A stretch of 64,000 nucleotides of DNA from the NCBI GenBank assembly GCA_016937795.1, contig JAFGVV010000027.1, forward strand, positions 62,001 through 126,000, in the 5' to 3' direction. This document shows positions 19,151 to 28,494 of the stretch, in pieces. Under the pieces are notes generated by a model. That model was given only the letters and a program-made list of their open reading frames with translations, was not told where the DNA came from and made no database searches. Position numbers and translations under genes: made by a program. This stretch comes from Paludibacteraceae bacterium (GTDB lineage: Bacteria > Bacteroidota > Bacteroidia > Bacteroidales > Paludibacteraceae). Position 1 is the first letter of the stretch. Every line of letters begins with the position of its first letter.

Positions 19151-19184
19151 GAAAAGCCATACATCCCCGGGTGTATGGCTTTTC
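19151..19184 (+). terminator. Terminator hairpin after tRNA-Lys
   Basis: A perfect 13-bp inverted repeat, GAAAAGCCATACA / TGTATGGCTTTTC, with a GC-rich 8-nt loop. The T-run (TTTT) is inside the stem, so termination may be partial. Confidence 0.7.
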
Positions 19185-19221
19185 AGGTCAAATAGAATGT
19201 AAAATTTAAATTAAAGTAGCA

Positions 19222-20616
19222 ATGAAAAGATCATTTTTATTTTTTGTGCTGATATTTTTTCTGATGTCCGTAAAGGCCGAAGTTCCTGCGTTTCCGGGGG
19301 CATATGGAGGTGGAGCATTTGTTACTGGTGGTCGTGGAGGAAAAGTGTTAGTGGTGAATTCTCTTGCCGATGATGGTTCAGAAGGAACATTTCGTTGGGC
19401 TGTAGGCCAAAAAGGGAAACGAATAATCGTATTTCGTGTAGCTGGTATTATAGGGCTGCAATCCGAACTTAAAATTAATAGCGGACATGTAACTATTGCT
19501 GGACAGTCGGCGCCCGGAGATGGAATCACAATTAAGAATTACCCTGTGGTAATTAGTGCCGACAATGTGATTATTCGTTTTTTACGCTTCAGGATGGGCG
19601 ACGAAACAGCTCAGCAGGATGATGCTTTGAAAGGCATGCGTAAAAGGAATATTATGATTGATCATTGTTCAATGAGTTGGAGCACCGACGAAAGTGGTTC
19701 GTTTTACGACAACGAAAACTTTACACTACAATGGTCTATTTTATCTGAAAGTTTACGAAATTCGACACATAAAAAGGGGGCACATGGCTATGGTGGCATT
19801 TGGGGTGGTAAAAGGGCTTCGTTTCATCACAACCTCTTAGCGCATCACGACAGTCGTAATCCGAGGTTTTGCGGAAGCCGATACAGTAACCAGCCCGAAC
19901 TCGAAAAAGTCGATTTTCGCAACAATGTAATTTACAATTGGGGAAGCAATAGTGGGTATGCCGGCGAAGGCGGAGAGTACAATATTGTAAACAATTACTA
20001 CAAACCCGGCCCTGCCACGCTTGATGGAAGCGGAAAGCATACTTATCGGATTTTTGCACCCAATGCCGATGAGGGAGCAAATGCTCAGGCTCAGGGTGTT
20101 TGGGGTAAATTCTTTGTAAAAGGGAATGTAATGCATGGTCGCAAAGATGTGAGCCGCAACAATTTACTTGGATTTCACCCCAACACCGACGACACAACGA
20201 TAAAAACTGAAGATTTACTTTTACAGAAAGAAGTTAATTTATTCGAATTTCACCATCAATGTGCTAAAAAAGCTTATCGGGAAGTGTTGAAAAAATCGGG
20301 TGCCAGTTTTGTGCGCGATGAAGTCGATAACCGTATTGTGCACGAAGTAAAAACCGGTTCTTTCACATTTACTGGTTCTGCTGGCGGTAAAAACGGTATT
20401 ATTGATTCTCAAAAAGATGTGGGCGGTTGGCCTGTGTATAGCTACGATTCAGCCACCGTACCTGCAGATAGCGACATGGATGGAATGCCCGACGCATGGG
20501 AAAATAAAAAGAAACTTGATAAAAATAACCCCGCCGATGCGGCAAGCTATAGTTTAAATAAAAATTATACAAATATCGAAGTTTATCTGAATGGTTTGGT
20601 AAATCATTTGTATTAA
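19222..20616 (+). CDS. Secreted pectate lyase (PL1-type)
   Basis: 464 aa. It cleaves polygalacturonate by beta-elimination. A signal peptide (MKRSFLFFVLIFFLMSVKA) precedes the parallel beta-helix. PL1 features are visible: AFPGAYGGGAFVTGGRGGKV at the start, the MIDHCSMSWSTDES strand, HHDSRNPRFCG with the probable catalytic Arg, and RNNVIYNWG. The tail DSDMDGMPDAWENKK is the Asp-rich C-terminal segment common in Bacteroidota PL1 enzymes. No T9SS or lipobox signal is seen, so it is probably periplasmic or secreted by another route. A terminator follows at 20638. Confidence 0.9.
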   Translation: MKRSFLFFVLIFFLMSVKAEVPAFPGAYGGGAFVTGGRGGKVLVVNSLADDGSEGTFRWAVGQKGKRIIVFRVAGIIGLQSELKINSGHVTIAGQSAPGDGITIKNYPVVISADNVIIRFLRFRMGDETAQQDDALKGMRKRNIMIDHCSMSWSTDESGSFYDNENFTLQWSILSESLRNSTHKKGAHGYGGIWGGKRASFHHNLLAHHDSRNPRFCGSRYSNQPELEKVDFRNNVIYNWGSNSGYAGEGGEYNIVNNYYKPGPATLDGSGKHTYRIFAPNADEGANAQAQGVWGKFFVKGNVMHGRKDVSRNNLLGFHPNTDDTTIKTEDLLLQKEVNLFEFHHQCAKKAYREVLKKSGASFVRDEVDNRIVHEVKTGSFTFTGSAGGKNGIIDSQKDVGGWPVYSYDSATVPADSDMDGMPDAWENKKKLDKNNPADAASYSLNKNYTNIEVYLNGLVNHLY

Positions 20617-20637
20617 CTCTCCTTTAAGATATAAGTA

Positions 20638-20682
20638 CAAACCGTTGTTGGAATACTTCCCGGCAACGGTTTGTTGTTTTTG
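20638..20682 (+). terminator. Terminator after pectate lyase
   Basis: CAAACCGTTG (20638-20647) pairs with CAACGGTTTG (20664-20673), followed by TTGTTTTTG. Confidence 0.7.
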
Positions 20683-20748
20683 TAGGCACTATGGCATTTA
20701 TTACACACATTGCGATAAAATGTACACAGCATTGCGCAACGATGATAC

Positions 20749-20756
20749 TATTTTTG
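20749..20756 (+). promoter_or_regulatory. Candidate -7 element before the small T9SS protein gene
   Basis: TATTTTTG matches TAnnTTTG and lies 40 nt before the ATG. No correctly spaced -33 box is seen. Confidence 0.3.
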
Positions 20757-20796
20757 AACTTAGAAAATATGTCTAACTTTTTTAAATAAAATCATC

Positions 20797-21555
20797 ATGA
20801 AAAAAACATTACTTTTTACATTTGCATTATTTTTATACAGCACACTGTTGGTCGGTCAAGGACTGGAAAAATTATGGAATTTTAGCAATGCTCCTTTTGG
20901 CGCATCGCCTACGGTCACATTTTTAGCATCATTTACCCACGATTTACTCACAGTGGGGACCAATGGTGAGTCGAACTGGGCTTTGGATAGTAATAATAAA
21001 TCTCTGGATGAAGTCTCGTATACTCATCGCTTGAAGTCAGGAGGTGGAGGCTCACCTGCTGATGGTTCGAAAATTCCTACTACACGCTTTTTAAGTATAA
21101 ATGTGGGTGGAAACAGTGTAATTGAATTTGCGATGATGTCGTCGAGTAGTTCGGCTGAACGTGAAATGTATATTGTGAACGAAGATGAATCTTTAGTTGA
21201 TTCAATTTCAGCAATTATTGGAACCTCTCTTGCAAAATACACGTATACTTATACAGGAGGTGCTACAAAATTGTATTTCTATTCTAAATCAAGCGGTATT
21301 AATTTTTATTCAATTAAAGCCAGCAATGTTGTTGAGGGAGTTTCATCGTCGGTTAGCAATATTTTTGTTGGTGAAGGTGTTCGTTTCGATGGTGTAAGGC
21401 TTACAAACGAATCAAATTTATCGTTAAGAGTTTACAATACCCTTGGAAAAGAAGTAGCCCGTGCCAACTCTGAGATCAATATGAGTACTATGCCTAAAGG
21501 TGTTTATCTTGTTCGTGCCGAAGGCGTAAAAGGTGCATTCAAATTCTCGAAATAA
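20797..21555 (+). CDS. Small secreted protein with pectate-lyase-associated beta-sandwich and T9SS sorting domain
   Basis: 252 aa. A signal peptide (to about residue 20, LLVGQ) precedes a beta-rich domain (about 21-178) with LWNFSNAPFGA, SGGGGSPADGSKIPTTRF and MMSSSSSAEREMYIV. In other Bacteroidota I associate this pattern with N-terminal accessory domains of pectate lyases and pectinesterases. The last 70 residues (LRVYNTLGKEVARA...GVYLVRAEGVKGAFKFSK) form a T9SS type A sorting domain, so the protein should be exported to the surface. No catalytic domain is present. It follows the pectate lyase gene and may be a binding module acting beside it. Confidence 0.75.
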   Translation: MKKTLLFTFALFLYSTLLVGQGLEKLWNFSNAPFGASPTVTFLASFTHDLLTVGTNGESNWALDSNNKSLDEVSYTHRLKSGGGGSPADGSKIPTTRFLSINVGGNSVIEFAMMSSSSSAEREMYIVNEDESLVDSISAIIGTSLAKYTYTYTGGATKLYFYSKSSGINFYSIKASNVVEGVSSSVSNIFVGEGVRFDGVRLTNESNLSLRVYNTLGKEVARANSEINMSTMPKGVYLVRAEGVKGAFKFSK

Positions 21556-21579
21556 TATTTTAAGGTATTGGCTTTAACA

Positions 21580-21616
21580 AAAAATCCGGATTGAAATTAT
21601 TCAATCCGGATTTTTT
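21580..21616. terminator. Bidirectional terminator between T9SS protein gene and yebC
   Basis: AAAATCCGGATTGA / TCAATCCGGATTTT (21581-21594 and 21601-21614) with a 6-nt loop, flanked by A-runs and T-runs. It serves the two converging genes. Confidence 0.88.
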
Positions 21617-21636
21617 ATTAGTTTTAAACTGAGTGC

Positions 21637-22350
21637 TTAATCAATCATATTGTGGAATACATTCTGTACATCCTCATCGTCCTCGATTTTTTCGATTAAT
21701 TTGTTTACCTGAGCTTTTTGCTCTTCGTTGAGTTCCTTCATATCGTTGGGGATACGTTCGAACTCGGCGCTAAAAATTTCGTAGCCATTTTCTTCGAGGT
21801 GCTTTTGTATGGCTGAATACGATTGAAACTCTCCATAAAGAATAATTCCATCTTCATCCTCTACCACTTCATCAACTCCGTAATCGATTAATTCAAATTC
21901 TAAATCTTCGAGTGAAACACCTTCTTTGGGAGCAATTTTGAACACACATTTGTGGTCAAAAAGAAATTGTAAAGATCCTGTAGTACCTAATGATCCTCCA
22001 TGTCGGTTGAAATAGCTGCGTACATTGGCCACAGTACGTGTAGGGTTGTCGGTTGCTGTTTCCACTACAATAGCAATGCCGTTGGGCCCGTAACCTTCGT
22101 ACACCATTTCTTTGTAATCGGCTTCGTCTTTCGAAGTGGCTTTCTTAATGGCGCGTTCCACATTCTCTTTGGGCATGTTTTCTTTTTTCGACTGCTGCAC
22201 CAATACGCGCAAACGCGGGTTGGTATCAGGATCGGAACCGCCTTCACGGACAGCTATGGTAATTTGTTTTCCTAATTTTGTAAATACGCGGGCCATATTT
22301 CCCCAACGTTTCATTTTTGTCGCTTTACGGTATTCAAACGCTCTTCCCAT
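21637..22350 (-). CDS. YebC/PmpR family DNA-binding protein
   Basis: 237 aa, the family length. The start MGRAFEYRKATKMKRWGNMARVFTKLGKQITIAV and the segments DPDTNPRLRVLVQQSKKENMPKENVERAIKKA and YEGYGPNGIAIVVE are hallmark YebC sequences. YebC proteins were annotated as transcriptional regulators; some members help ribosomes through difficult proline stretches. The role here is not decidable from sequence. It is monocistronic. A -7 element (TACTTTTG, minus strand 22408-22401) lies upstream. Confidence 0.95.
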   Translation of the reverse strand: MGRAFEYRKATKMKRWGNMARVFTKLGKQITIAVREGGSDPDTNPRLRVLVQQSKKENMPKENVERAIKKATSKDEADYKEMVYEGYGPNGIAIVVETATDNPTRTVANVRSYFNRHGGSLGTTGSLQFLFDHKCVFKIAPKEGVSLEDLEFELIDYGVDEVVEDEDGIILYGEFQSYSAIQKHLEENGYEIFSAEFERIPNDMKELNEEQKAQVNKLIEKIEDDEDVQNVFHNMID

Positions 22351-22400
22351 GAGTTTATCTTAATTTTATAATGAAATACTATATTGTTTTTTCGGGTTTG

Positions 22401-22408
22401 CAAAAGTA
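22401..22408 (-). promoter_or_regulatory. Candidate -7 element for yebC
   Basis: The minus strand reads TACTTTTG (TAnnTTTG), 50 nt before the yebC ATG. No -33 box at normal spacing. Confidence 0.35.
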
Positions 22409-22454
22409 TTAAAATACAAGCAAAAAACCATCGTTTTTGTTCATTTTTATGTGT

Positions 22455-23117
22455 TTACCAACGAATTTTATCCTTGCCTTTTGTTTCGAGAAACTGATTG
22501 GCGGCCGAAAAATGCCCGCAACCAATAAATCCCCGGTAAGCCGAAAGAGGAGAAGGATGCACCGATTTCAGAACGAGGTGTTTCGATGCATCGATCATTG
22601 CTCCTTTTTGTTGTGCGTAACTTCCCCAAAGCATAAACACAATGTTTTGTTTTTCAGTAGCCAATTTCCGGATGGCAGCATCGGTAAATGTTTCCCAGCC
22701 TTTGCCCTGATGCGAACCTGCTTTGTGTGCTTCCACAGTGAGTGTGGCATTGAGCAAAAGAACGCCCTGTTGTGCCCAACGGGTAAGGTTGCCGCTTTGT
22801 GGATATGGAATGCCGAGGTCGCGCTCTATTTCCTTGAAAATATTCAGCAGGGAAGGAGGGAAGGCCACGCCTTCGTTTACCGAAAAACAAAGTCCGTGTG
22901 CCTGCCCGGGACCATGATAAGGATCCTGACCAATAATCACCACTTTTACCTTGTCGAACGGACACTGGTCGAAAGCATTGAATATTTGTGAACCGGCAGG
23001 GAAAATCTGTTTCGAACTATATTCTGTTTTTACAAAATCAGTCAGTTTTTCGAAATAATCTTTTCCGAATTCGTCTTTCAGTGCTTCTTTCCACGAAGGT
23101 TCAATTTTTACATCCAT
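22455..23117 (-). CDS. ung: Uracil-DNA glycosylase, family 1
   Basis: 220 aa. It removes uracil from DNA as the first step of base excision repair. The water-activating motif [18 protein letters not shown] contains the catalytic Asp. The leucine-loop motif [21 protein letters not shown] contains the catalytic His. Length and order are normal. It lies 21 bp after pyrF on the same strand and is probably the last gene of the operon that begins at 25792. Confidence 0.97.
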   Translation of the reverse strand: MDVKIEPSWKEALKDEFGKDYFEKLTDFVKTEYSSKQIFPAGSQIFNAFDQCPFDKVKVVIIGQDPYHGPGQAHGLCFSVNEGVAFPPSLLNIFKEIERDLGIPYPQSGNLTRWAQQGVLLLNATLTVEAHKAGSHQGKGWETFTDAAIRKLATEKQNIVFMLWGSYAQQKGAMIDASKHLVLKSVHPSPLSAYRGFIGCGHFSAANQFLETKGKDKIRW

Positions 23118-23138
23118 TTCTGTTGTTTTTTCTGAAAA

Positions 23139-23975
23139 TCAAATGAGCTCAGCCTGTTTCAGCAGGAACTCCATTTCGGTTTGTACTTTCTCTGCTTCAC
23201 GACGGGCAGCTTTTGCAAAATCATTCTCGGATGAAGCATAAATAATCTGTCGCGAAGAGTTAACCAGAAGTCCGCAGGTGCTGTTCATGCCATATTTCGC
23301 TACTTCCTCCAGGCTTCCGCCCTGAGCGCCTACGCCCGGAACAAGTAGAAAATGATCGGGTACAGTCTGACGAATGTCGGTAAGCATATCGGCTTTGGTA
23401 GCTCCTACCACATACATCATATTTTTGTCGGTTCCCCATTGCTGCGAAGTTTTCAGTGTTTTTTCGAAAAGTCTCTCACCTGTTTCGGCATCGCGAATAA
23501 ATTGAAAATCGAATGCGCCTTTGTTTGAAGTCAGGGCAAGTAGAATTACCCATTTATTTTCGTAAGTCAGAAAAGGAGTTACCGAGTCTTCGCCCATATA
23601 AGGAGCCACTGTGATAGCGTCGAAATCCATATTTCCCAGAAAGGTACGGGCGTACATGGCCGAAGTGTTTCCAATATCGCCACGTTTGGCATCGGCAATA
23701 ATAAACTGCTCAGGATATTTGGTGCGAATATAATCCACAGTGCGGTCGAGTGCATCCCAGCCCGAAAGACCCATGCTTTCGTAAAATGCCATATTGGGCT
23801 TGTAAGCCACACAAAGGTCGGCGGTAGCGTCGATTATGGCTTTGTTGAACTCGAAAATTGGATCTTCGTATTCGTCGAACATAAATTCGGGAATTTTATT
23901 CACATCGGTATCGAGTCCCACGCAAAGAAATGTTTTTTTTGTCTGTATTTGTTCGAATAATTCTTGTTTTGTCAT
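23139..23975 (-). CDS. pyrF: Orotidine 5'-phosphate decarboxylase (type 2)
   Basis: 278 aa, the longer type 2 (PyrF subfamily 2) form. It makes UMP from OMP, the last step of de novo pyrimidine synthesis. The opening [16 protein letters not shown] and the catalytic D-x-K-x-x-D motif in [18 protein letters not shown] are present, as is the phosphate-binding [11 protein letters not shown]. It lies 47 bp after prfA and 21 bp before ung. No oddities. Confidence 0.95.
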   Translation of the reverse strand: MTKQELFEQIQTKKTFLCVGLDTDVNKIPEFMFDEYEDPIFEFNKAIIDATADLCVAYKPNMAFYESMGLSGWDALDRTVDYIRTKYPEQFIIADAKRGDIGNTSAMYARTFLGNMDFDAITVAPYMGEDSVTPFLTYENKWVILLALTSNKGAFDFQFIRDAETGERLFEKTLKTSQQWGTDKNMMYVVGATKADMLTDIRQTVPDHFLLVPGVGAQGGSLEEVAKYGMNSTCGLLVNSSRQIIYASSENDFAKAARREAEKVQTEMEFLLKQAELI

Positions 23976-24022
23976 GACTTGAAAATGTCTTAATTTTTGT
24001 TTTTCAAAATCTGCTATTGTGT

Positions 24023-25108
24023 CTATAATTCACTCTCCTTCATTCGCTCAGTGTTTTCGGCCACAATCAGTTTGTCGATAACTTCCTGAATATCGCCATT
24101 TACAAACGCAGTGAGATTGTACATAGTATAATTGATGCGGTGATCGGTCACGCGTCCCTGAGGAAAGTTGTAGGTGCGTATTTTGGCCGATCGGTCGCCG
24201 GTCGAAACCATAGTTTTGCGTCGCGATGCAATGGCTTCCTGATGTTTGGTAACTTCAATTTCGTAAAGTTTGGAGCGAAGCATCTGCATGGCAAGTTCGC
24301 GGTTGGCGAGCTGTGTGCGCGCTTGCTGACAAACTACTACCATTCCTGAAGGTTTGTGGGTAAGCTGCACTTTTGTTTCCACTTTATTTACATTCTGACC
24401 ACCGGCACCTCCGGAGCGCGAAGTCTGCATTTCCACATCGGCCGGATTCAGTTCAAAATCCACCTCATCGGCTTCGGGAAGCACAGCTACAGTAGCGGCT
24501 GAAGTGTGCACACGTCCCTGCGTTTCGGTCTGTGGTACACGCTGTACACGGTGTACACCCGACTCGTATTTCAGGGTGCCATATACATTTTCGCCCGAAA
24601 CGGTGAAAACAATTTCCTTAAAACCACCCGCTGTGCCTTCGCTTATATTTGTTATTTCAACCTTCCAGCCTTTCGATTCGCAGTACCTGTTATACATTTT
24701 AAAGAGGTCGCCTGCAAAAATAGCTGCTTCGTCGCCACCTGTTCCTCCACGAATTTCCACAATGGAATTTTTGTTGTCTTCCGGATCGGCAGGGATAAGT
24801 AGAAGCTTTATGTTTTCTTCCATTCCCGGTATTTTGGGTTCCATTTCGTCGAGCTCGGCTTTGGCCATTTCGCGCATTTCAGGGTCGTTTTCGGTATCGA
24901 GAATGCTACGGGCTTCAGCTATATGGGCCAAAGTTAATTGATATTCGTTTTTGGCATTCAGAATTCTTTCGAGTTCGTGATATTCTTTATTTAATTTCAC
25001 ATATCTTTTCTGATCCGAAATTACCGCGGGGTCGGTAATCAGAGTCGATATTTCTTCGAACTTATGCTGAAGTCCTTCTAATTTTTCGAGTAATGATGTT
25101 TCTGCCAT
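24023..25108 (-). CDS. prfA: Peptide chain release factor 1
   Basis: 361 aa. It terminates translation at UAA and UAG. The stop-codon-reading P-x-T tripeptide is PQT (about 192-194, in [15 protein letters not shown]) and the catalytic GGQ is at 236-238 ([10 protein letters not shown]). The N-terminal coiled-coil domain is intact. No internal frameshift is present, as expected for RF1. It lies 21 bp after an uncharacterised exported-protein gene and 47 bp before pyrF. Confidence 0.97.
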   Translation of the reverse strand: MAETSLLEKLEGLQHKFEEISTLITDPAVISDQKRYVKLNKEYHELERILNAKNEYQLTLAHIAEARSILDTENDPEMREMAKAELDEMEPKIPGMEENIKLLLIPADPEDNKNSIVEIRGGTGGDEAAIFAGDLFKMYNRYCESKGWKVEITNISEGTAGGFKEIVFTVSGENVYGTLKYESGVHRVQRVPQTETQGRVHTSAATVAVLPEADEVDFELNPADVEMQTSRSGGAGGQNVNKVETKVQLTHKPSGMVVVCQQARTQLANRELAMQMLRSKLYEIEVTKHQEAIASRRKTMVSTGDRSAKIRTYNFPQGRVTDHRINYTMYNLTAFVNGDIQEVIDKLIVAENTERMKESEL

Positions 25109-25129
25109 TTCTAAATTATTTCCTTCTAA

Positions 25130-25792
25130 CTACTTTTTCTGAGTCGATTGCTGTAAACTATAGCGTCTTTCGGCTTCATCTCGGATATTTTGCATCATTT
25201 GATGAAATCGCCATTCCATAATGGAACGGAACGCAGTTTGAGTGATAAAGATATTAAAAAACCAACCAAACTGCACTTTTGTTTCGAGTGAGATACGGCT
25301 GTTTTGTTCATTCTCGGGCATTGCATAAAACACACCTGTTGTTTTTCGCAAAAAGGCGTCGGAATACATCACTTCGATACGAACACGTGTTTTATTATTC
25401 TTCAGATATGCTTTTGTCATTCTGCTATCCACATGTATATTCGGAAAATTCACAACTCCCGGGACTTCAACATCGCCAATGCCTTTAATCAGATCGTTTT
25501 CTTTGTCGTATCGTGTCGATTTAAAGTTAAAAACTATTAGTTTGTCCTTTTCTGTGCGAAGTTTCATATCGCTCAATGCCCATTCGAAAAGTTTATCGAG
25601 GTCGTATTTCGATTGGTAGATGTAATCGCTTACAACTTCGTTCATAATACTTTTTGGCGCCTTTACGTCTAGTTCACAGTAAGTAATAAATTCACCGTTT
25701 TTATAATAAGTTCTTACTGAGTCACTAGGCATTGTAAAGCCTGCGAGCCAGATATTTAACATAAGTGCGATTAGAAAAAGTCTTCGGTTCAT
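25130..25792 (-). CDS. Uncharacterised exported protein, possible START-like fold
   Basis: 220 aa. A signal peptide (MNRRLFLIALMLNIWLAGFTM) is visible. The remainder alternates strands and a long C-terminal helix (about 180-212). The layout DVKAPKSIMNEVVSDYIYQ ... RVRIEVMYSDAFLRK ... SRISLETKVQFGWFFNIF resembles helix-grip proteins of the polyketide cyclase/START group, but this is only a shape impression. No catalytic motif is evident. It heads an operon with prfA, pyrF and ung behind a good promoter (25845-25876). Function unknown. Confidence 0.7.
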   Translation of the reverse strand: MNRRLFLIALMLNIWLAGFTMPSDSVRTYYKNGEFITYCELDVKAPKSIMNEVVSDYIYQSKYDLDKLFEWALSDMKLRTEKDKLIVFNFKSTRYDKENDLIKGIGDVEVPGVVNFPNIHVDSRMTKAYLKNNKTRVRIEVMYSDAFLRKTTGVFYAMPENEQNSRISLETKVQFGWFFNIFITQTAFRSIMEWRFHQMMQNIRDEAERRYSLQQSTQKK

Positions 25793-25844
25793 GTTTAGTT
25801 TTCTAATAAGGCTGTTCGATGATGAACATTCTGATTTTTGAGTA

Positions 25845-25876
25845 CAAAATTACCAATTTATTTACGGCTCTCAAAA
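25845..25876 (-). promoter_or_regulatory. Predicted promoter of the prfA-pyrF-ung operon
   Basis: On the minus strand TTTTG (25876-25872) is followed by a 19-nt spacer and TAATTTTG (25852-25845). Transcription would start near 25838, about 46 nt before the first ATG at 25792. Confidence 0.5.
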
Positions 25877-25916
25877 TCGGAGCGAATATTTGGCTTTTTG
25901 AATTCGATAGTATTTG

Positions 25917-28190
25917 TCAGAATGGATATCCAATAGCTATGTGAAAAGCGAAATCATCGCTTTTAGGATTAATTCGCCATTGATCGCGTCGAGAGAGTAC
26001 AGGATTGAATAGCTTAACGCCCATGTCCAATCGTGCCACAAAAAATGAAAAGTCCATGCGTAATCCGGCGCCATATGCTATGGCAATTTGATTCATGAAC
26101 GAATCGAGTTTAAACGCACCGCCTGGTTGCTCGGGGTAGTCTTTTATGGTCCATATGTTTCCACCATCAAGAAAGAGTGCACCTTCGAACATCCAGAATA
26201 ATTTCACACGGTATTCCATGTTTAAATCTAATTTTATGTCGCCCACCTGGTTGTAGTCGCGTGTGGGTACATCCTGTCGTTCTACATATACACCAGGTCC
26301 AAGGCGACTTTCGCCCCAGCCACGTACACTGTTTGCTCCACCACTGTAAAAGCGGCGCTCAAACGGAATGATATCTGCATTGCCGTATGGAATACCCAAG
26401 CCAACGCCCATGTGATACACAAATTTATTGTTTTTGTCAATGATTTGACTGTATGAAACGTTGTATTCACCCCTCACATATTGAGCATAGCGAATGTCGA
26501 AAAGTTTATACGAACCATCGGCGCTTAGTTCAGAATTAAGTAGATGATTCAGTCCGTAAAGTAAATTACCTGCAGATTCAACACTAAAGCTATAGATTGA
26601 ATAATCGCGCATTGGTCGGTTTGCGTTGAATGTGCTGAAAGCAGCGCTGTATGACGAACGCATGATAAAGTGATTCTCGTAATTATAGCGGTTATACCTA
26701 CCTGTGTTAATGTAATTGTTTTGAAAATCAGTACTAATTTCAGGAAAATAAACATAGCTCAGATTCAGAAGGTCCAAATTGTGTCGCACCCGACGCCTGT
26801 TCCATGAATAGTTAACGGCGGCACTCACATTCGTCGATGTAAATTCGCCTGGTCGATATTGATACAGGAAATTCGTTCTGAAGTCGGTATTGGCATGTAT
26901 GCCGCGTTTAAAATCGAAACTACCTATGGGAAAAACGAATTTTGGAAAACGTAGGTTTATTTGTGAACCCATTTCTCTTGCCCAAATGCCATTTTGCCAT
27001 TCAAGTGCTGCTTTTGCCTGTATACCAAGCGACTCGGCACCACCAAAAGTATTCTTGTTCATCCATGTAAGGCTTGTGGCACCACCCCAGAACAAACCAT
27101 TGTTTGTTTCGGTCAGAGTGCCTTCAATATCAGCCGATAGTGAAATGGTTTTGGCGGGTACTATTACTATTTGGCAGTCGAGCGTACTGTCCGACGATTC
27201 TTTGAACACAATATCCACATATTTCACCGGAGCGAGCGAGTTCAGGCTTGCATAGGTTCGCTCTACACTGAGATCACTATAAAGTGAGTTTGGCTCAATA
27301 TAAGTGTTGTGAATCAAAGCATTTAATGAGATAAATTTTCCGGTGGGACTTATGAGTGAAAAGTTTTTGTAAGCTGTAGTGTCGGGTGTCTCCTGTGATC
27401 CCGCACTTCCTATATTGAGTGTGTTGTTTTGATAATATAGTACTTTTCCAATCCGATATTGCTTAAATATCAAATCATTAACTGAATCTTTCCCAATTTT
27501 CAGGTATGTGCGTAAGTCGAGTGTTACATCCACTAAATGCGCATTCAGCGAGCTGTCGGCTTTGTAAACCAAAAAATCTTTATTGAAATTGTAGAAGCCT
27601 TTTTCGCGGAAGCGTGAAGCTACGCGCTCTCTTTCCTGGTCGAGAATATCGGTGTCGAAATGCATCTCCTTTCTGATGAGTGAACGTGCTGTGTCCGATG
27701 CAATTTGTTTGAGTAGCGGATGCGAAATGTTGGTTTGATAATTGCGTAATAGATAAGGTCTATTCGATTTTATTTCGTATGTAACCCTGGCTTTTTTATT
27801 CTTCAGGTTTACTTTTTCAGTCACCTCTGCATTGATAAATCCTTTATTTACATATAGCTTTTGTAATTGTTGTGACGAAGCAGAGGTCTGACTCTGATCG
27901 AAAATTACGGGAGAATCGCCCAATCGCATAAAAAGTTTATTGTACCATTTAGTACTGTCGGTTCCTGCCAGATTATAGATCCCCAGTTGCATTTTGAACA
28001 GACCGAAAACTTTTGAATTCGGGGTTTGACGCAGATAATCGTCCAGTTCGTTTACCGGAATATCCTTCACATCGCTGTGTATTTTTACCTTTTGTAAAAG
28101 ATGCTTGCCTTCAGGCACGTGTTTAGTTACATTGCACGACCATAAAATTACAGAAATTATTGTAAAACAAATGAGCCTTGTTATTTTCAT
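25917..28190 (-). CDS. tamL: TamL: BamA/TamA-like outer-membrane lipoprotein
   Basis: 757 aa. A lipoprotein signal (MKITRLICFTIISVILWSC) is followed by POTRA-like segments (about 25-350) and a 16-strand-type Omp85 barrel. The barrel carries GGANSVRGWGESRLGPG (the VRGF/Y-type motif of the L6 loop) and ends in HIAIGYPF with terminal Phe. This matches the Bacteroidota lipoprotein form of TamA, expected to work with TamB (7537). It is divergent from the rRNA/tRNA methyltransferase gene. A -7 element (TATATTTG, minus strand 28326-28319) lies upstream. Confidence 0.9.
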   Translation of the reverse strand: MKITRLICFTIISVILWSCNVTKHVPEGKHLLQKVKIHSDVKDIPVNELDDYLRQTPNSKVFGLFKMQLGIYNLAGTDSTKWYNKLFMRLGDSPVIFDQSQTSASSQQLQKLYVNKGFINAEVTEKVNLKNKKARVTYEIKSNRPYLLRNYQTNISHPLLKQIASDTARSLIRKEMHFDTDILDQERERVASRFREKGFYNFNKDFLVYKADSSLNAHLVDVTLDLRTYLKIGKDSVNDLIFKQYRIGKVLYYQNNTLNIGSAGSQETPDTTAYKNFSLISPTGKFISLNALIHNTYIEPNSLYSDLSVERTYASLNSLAPVKYVDIVFKESSDSTLDCQIVIVPAKTISLSADIEGTLTETNNGLFWGGATSLTWMNKNTFGGAESLGIQAKAALEWQNGIWAREMGSQINLRFPKFVFPIGSFDFKRGIHANTDFRTNFLYQYRPGEFTSTNVSAAVNYSWNRRRVRHNLDLLNLSYVYFPEISTDFQNNYINTGRYNRYNYENHFIMRSSYSAAFSTFNANRPMRDYSIYSFSVESAGNLLYGLNHLLNSELSADGSYKLFDIRYAQYVRGEYNVSYSQIIDKNNKFVYHMGVGLGIPYGNADIIPFERRFYSGGANSVRGWGESRLGPGVYVERQDVPTRDYNQVGDIKLDLNMEYRVKLFWMFEGALFLDGGNIWTIKDYPEQPGGAFKLDSFMNQIAIAYGAGLRMDFSFFVARLDMGVKLFNPVLSRRDQWRINPKSDDFAFHIAIGYPF

Positions 28191-28494
28191 GCGATAATTA
28201 TTGCTTCAAAAAATAAACGAAAAACAATTTAAGATTTATTTTTCAACAGTTTCTATGGTTGTGAAGTATTTTAATGTCCGGTTTTTAAACATTTGAAATA
28301 CGTTTTTCTTTTTCAATGCAAATATACTTTAAATTGATAATTTATAATTGGTTGTTACCAAATTTGTGGTTGTTTTTGTGTAAATTAATTTAAGTAGCAT
28401 CTTTACACCTTTGTATGTGTCGTAAAACTTTCTTAGTTTTGTCGTTTCATTGCACAAAAAGTATGCAATAAAACACTATAACACAGTTAGGGAA
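28191..28494. other. Divergent intergenic region between tamL and the RNA methyltransferase
   Basis: About 300 bp, AT-rich, no gene. It holds a -7 element for tamL on the minus strand (TATATTTG, 28326-28319) and a complete promoter for the plus-strand gene (28410-28441). No repeats or hairpins of note. Confidence 0.5.
28410..28441 (+). promoter_or_regulatory. Predicted promoter of the RNA methyltransferase gene
   Basis: TTTG (28410-28413), 20-nt spacer, TAGTTTTG (28434-28441). Expected start of transcription is near 28448, which supports the ATG at 28495 over an in-frame TTG at 28450. Confidence 0.55.

Noticed and set aside
22437..22991. 184-codon plus-strand frame opposite ung
   Set aside because: It is antisense to the ung coding sequence, which has all family motifs.
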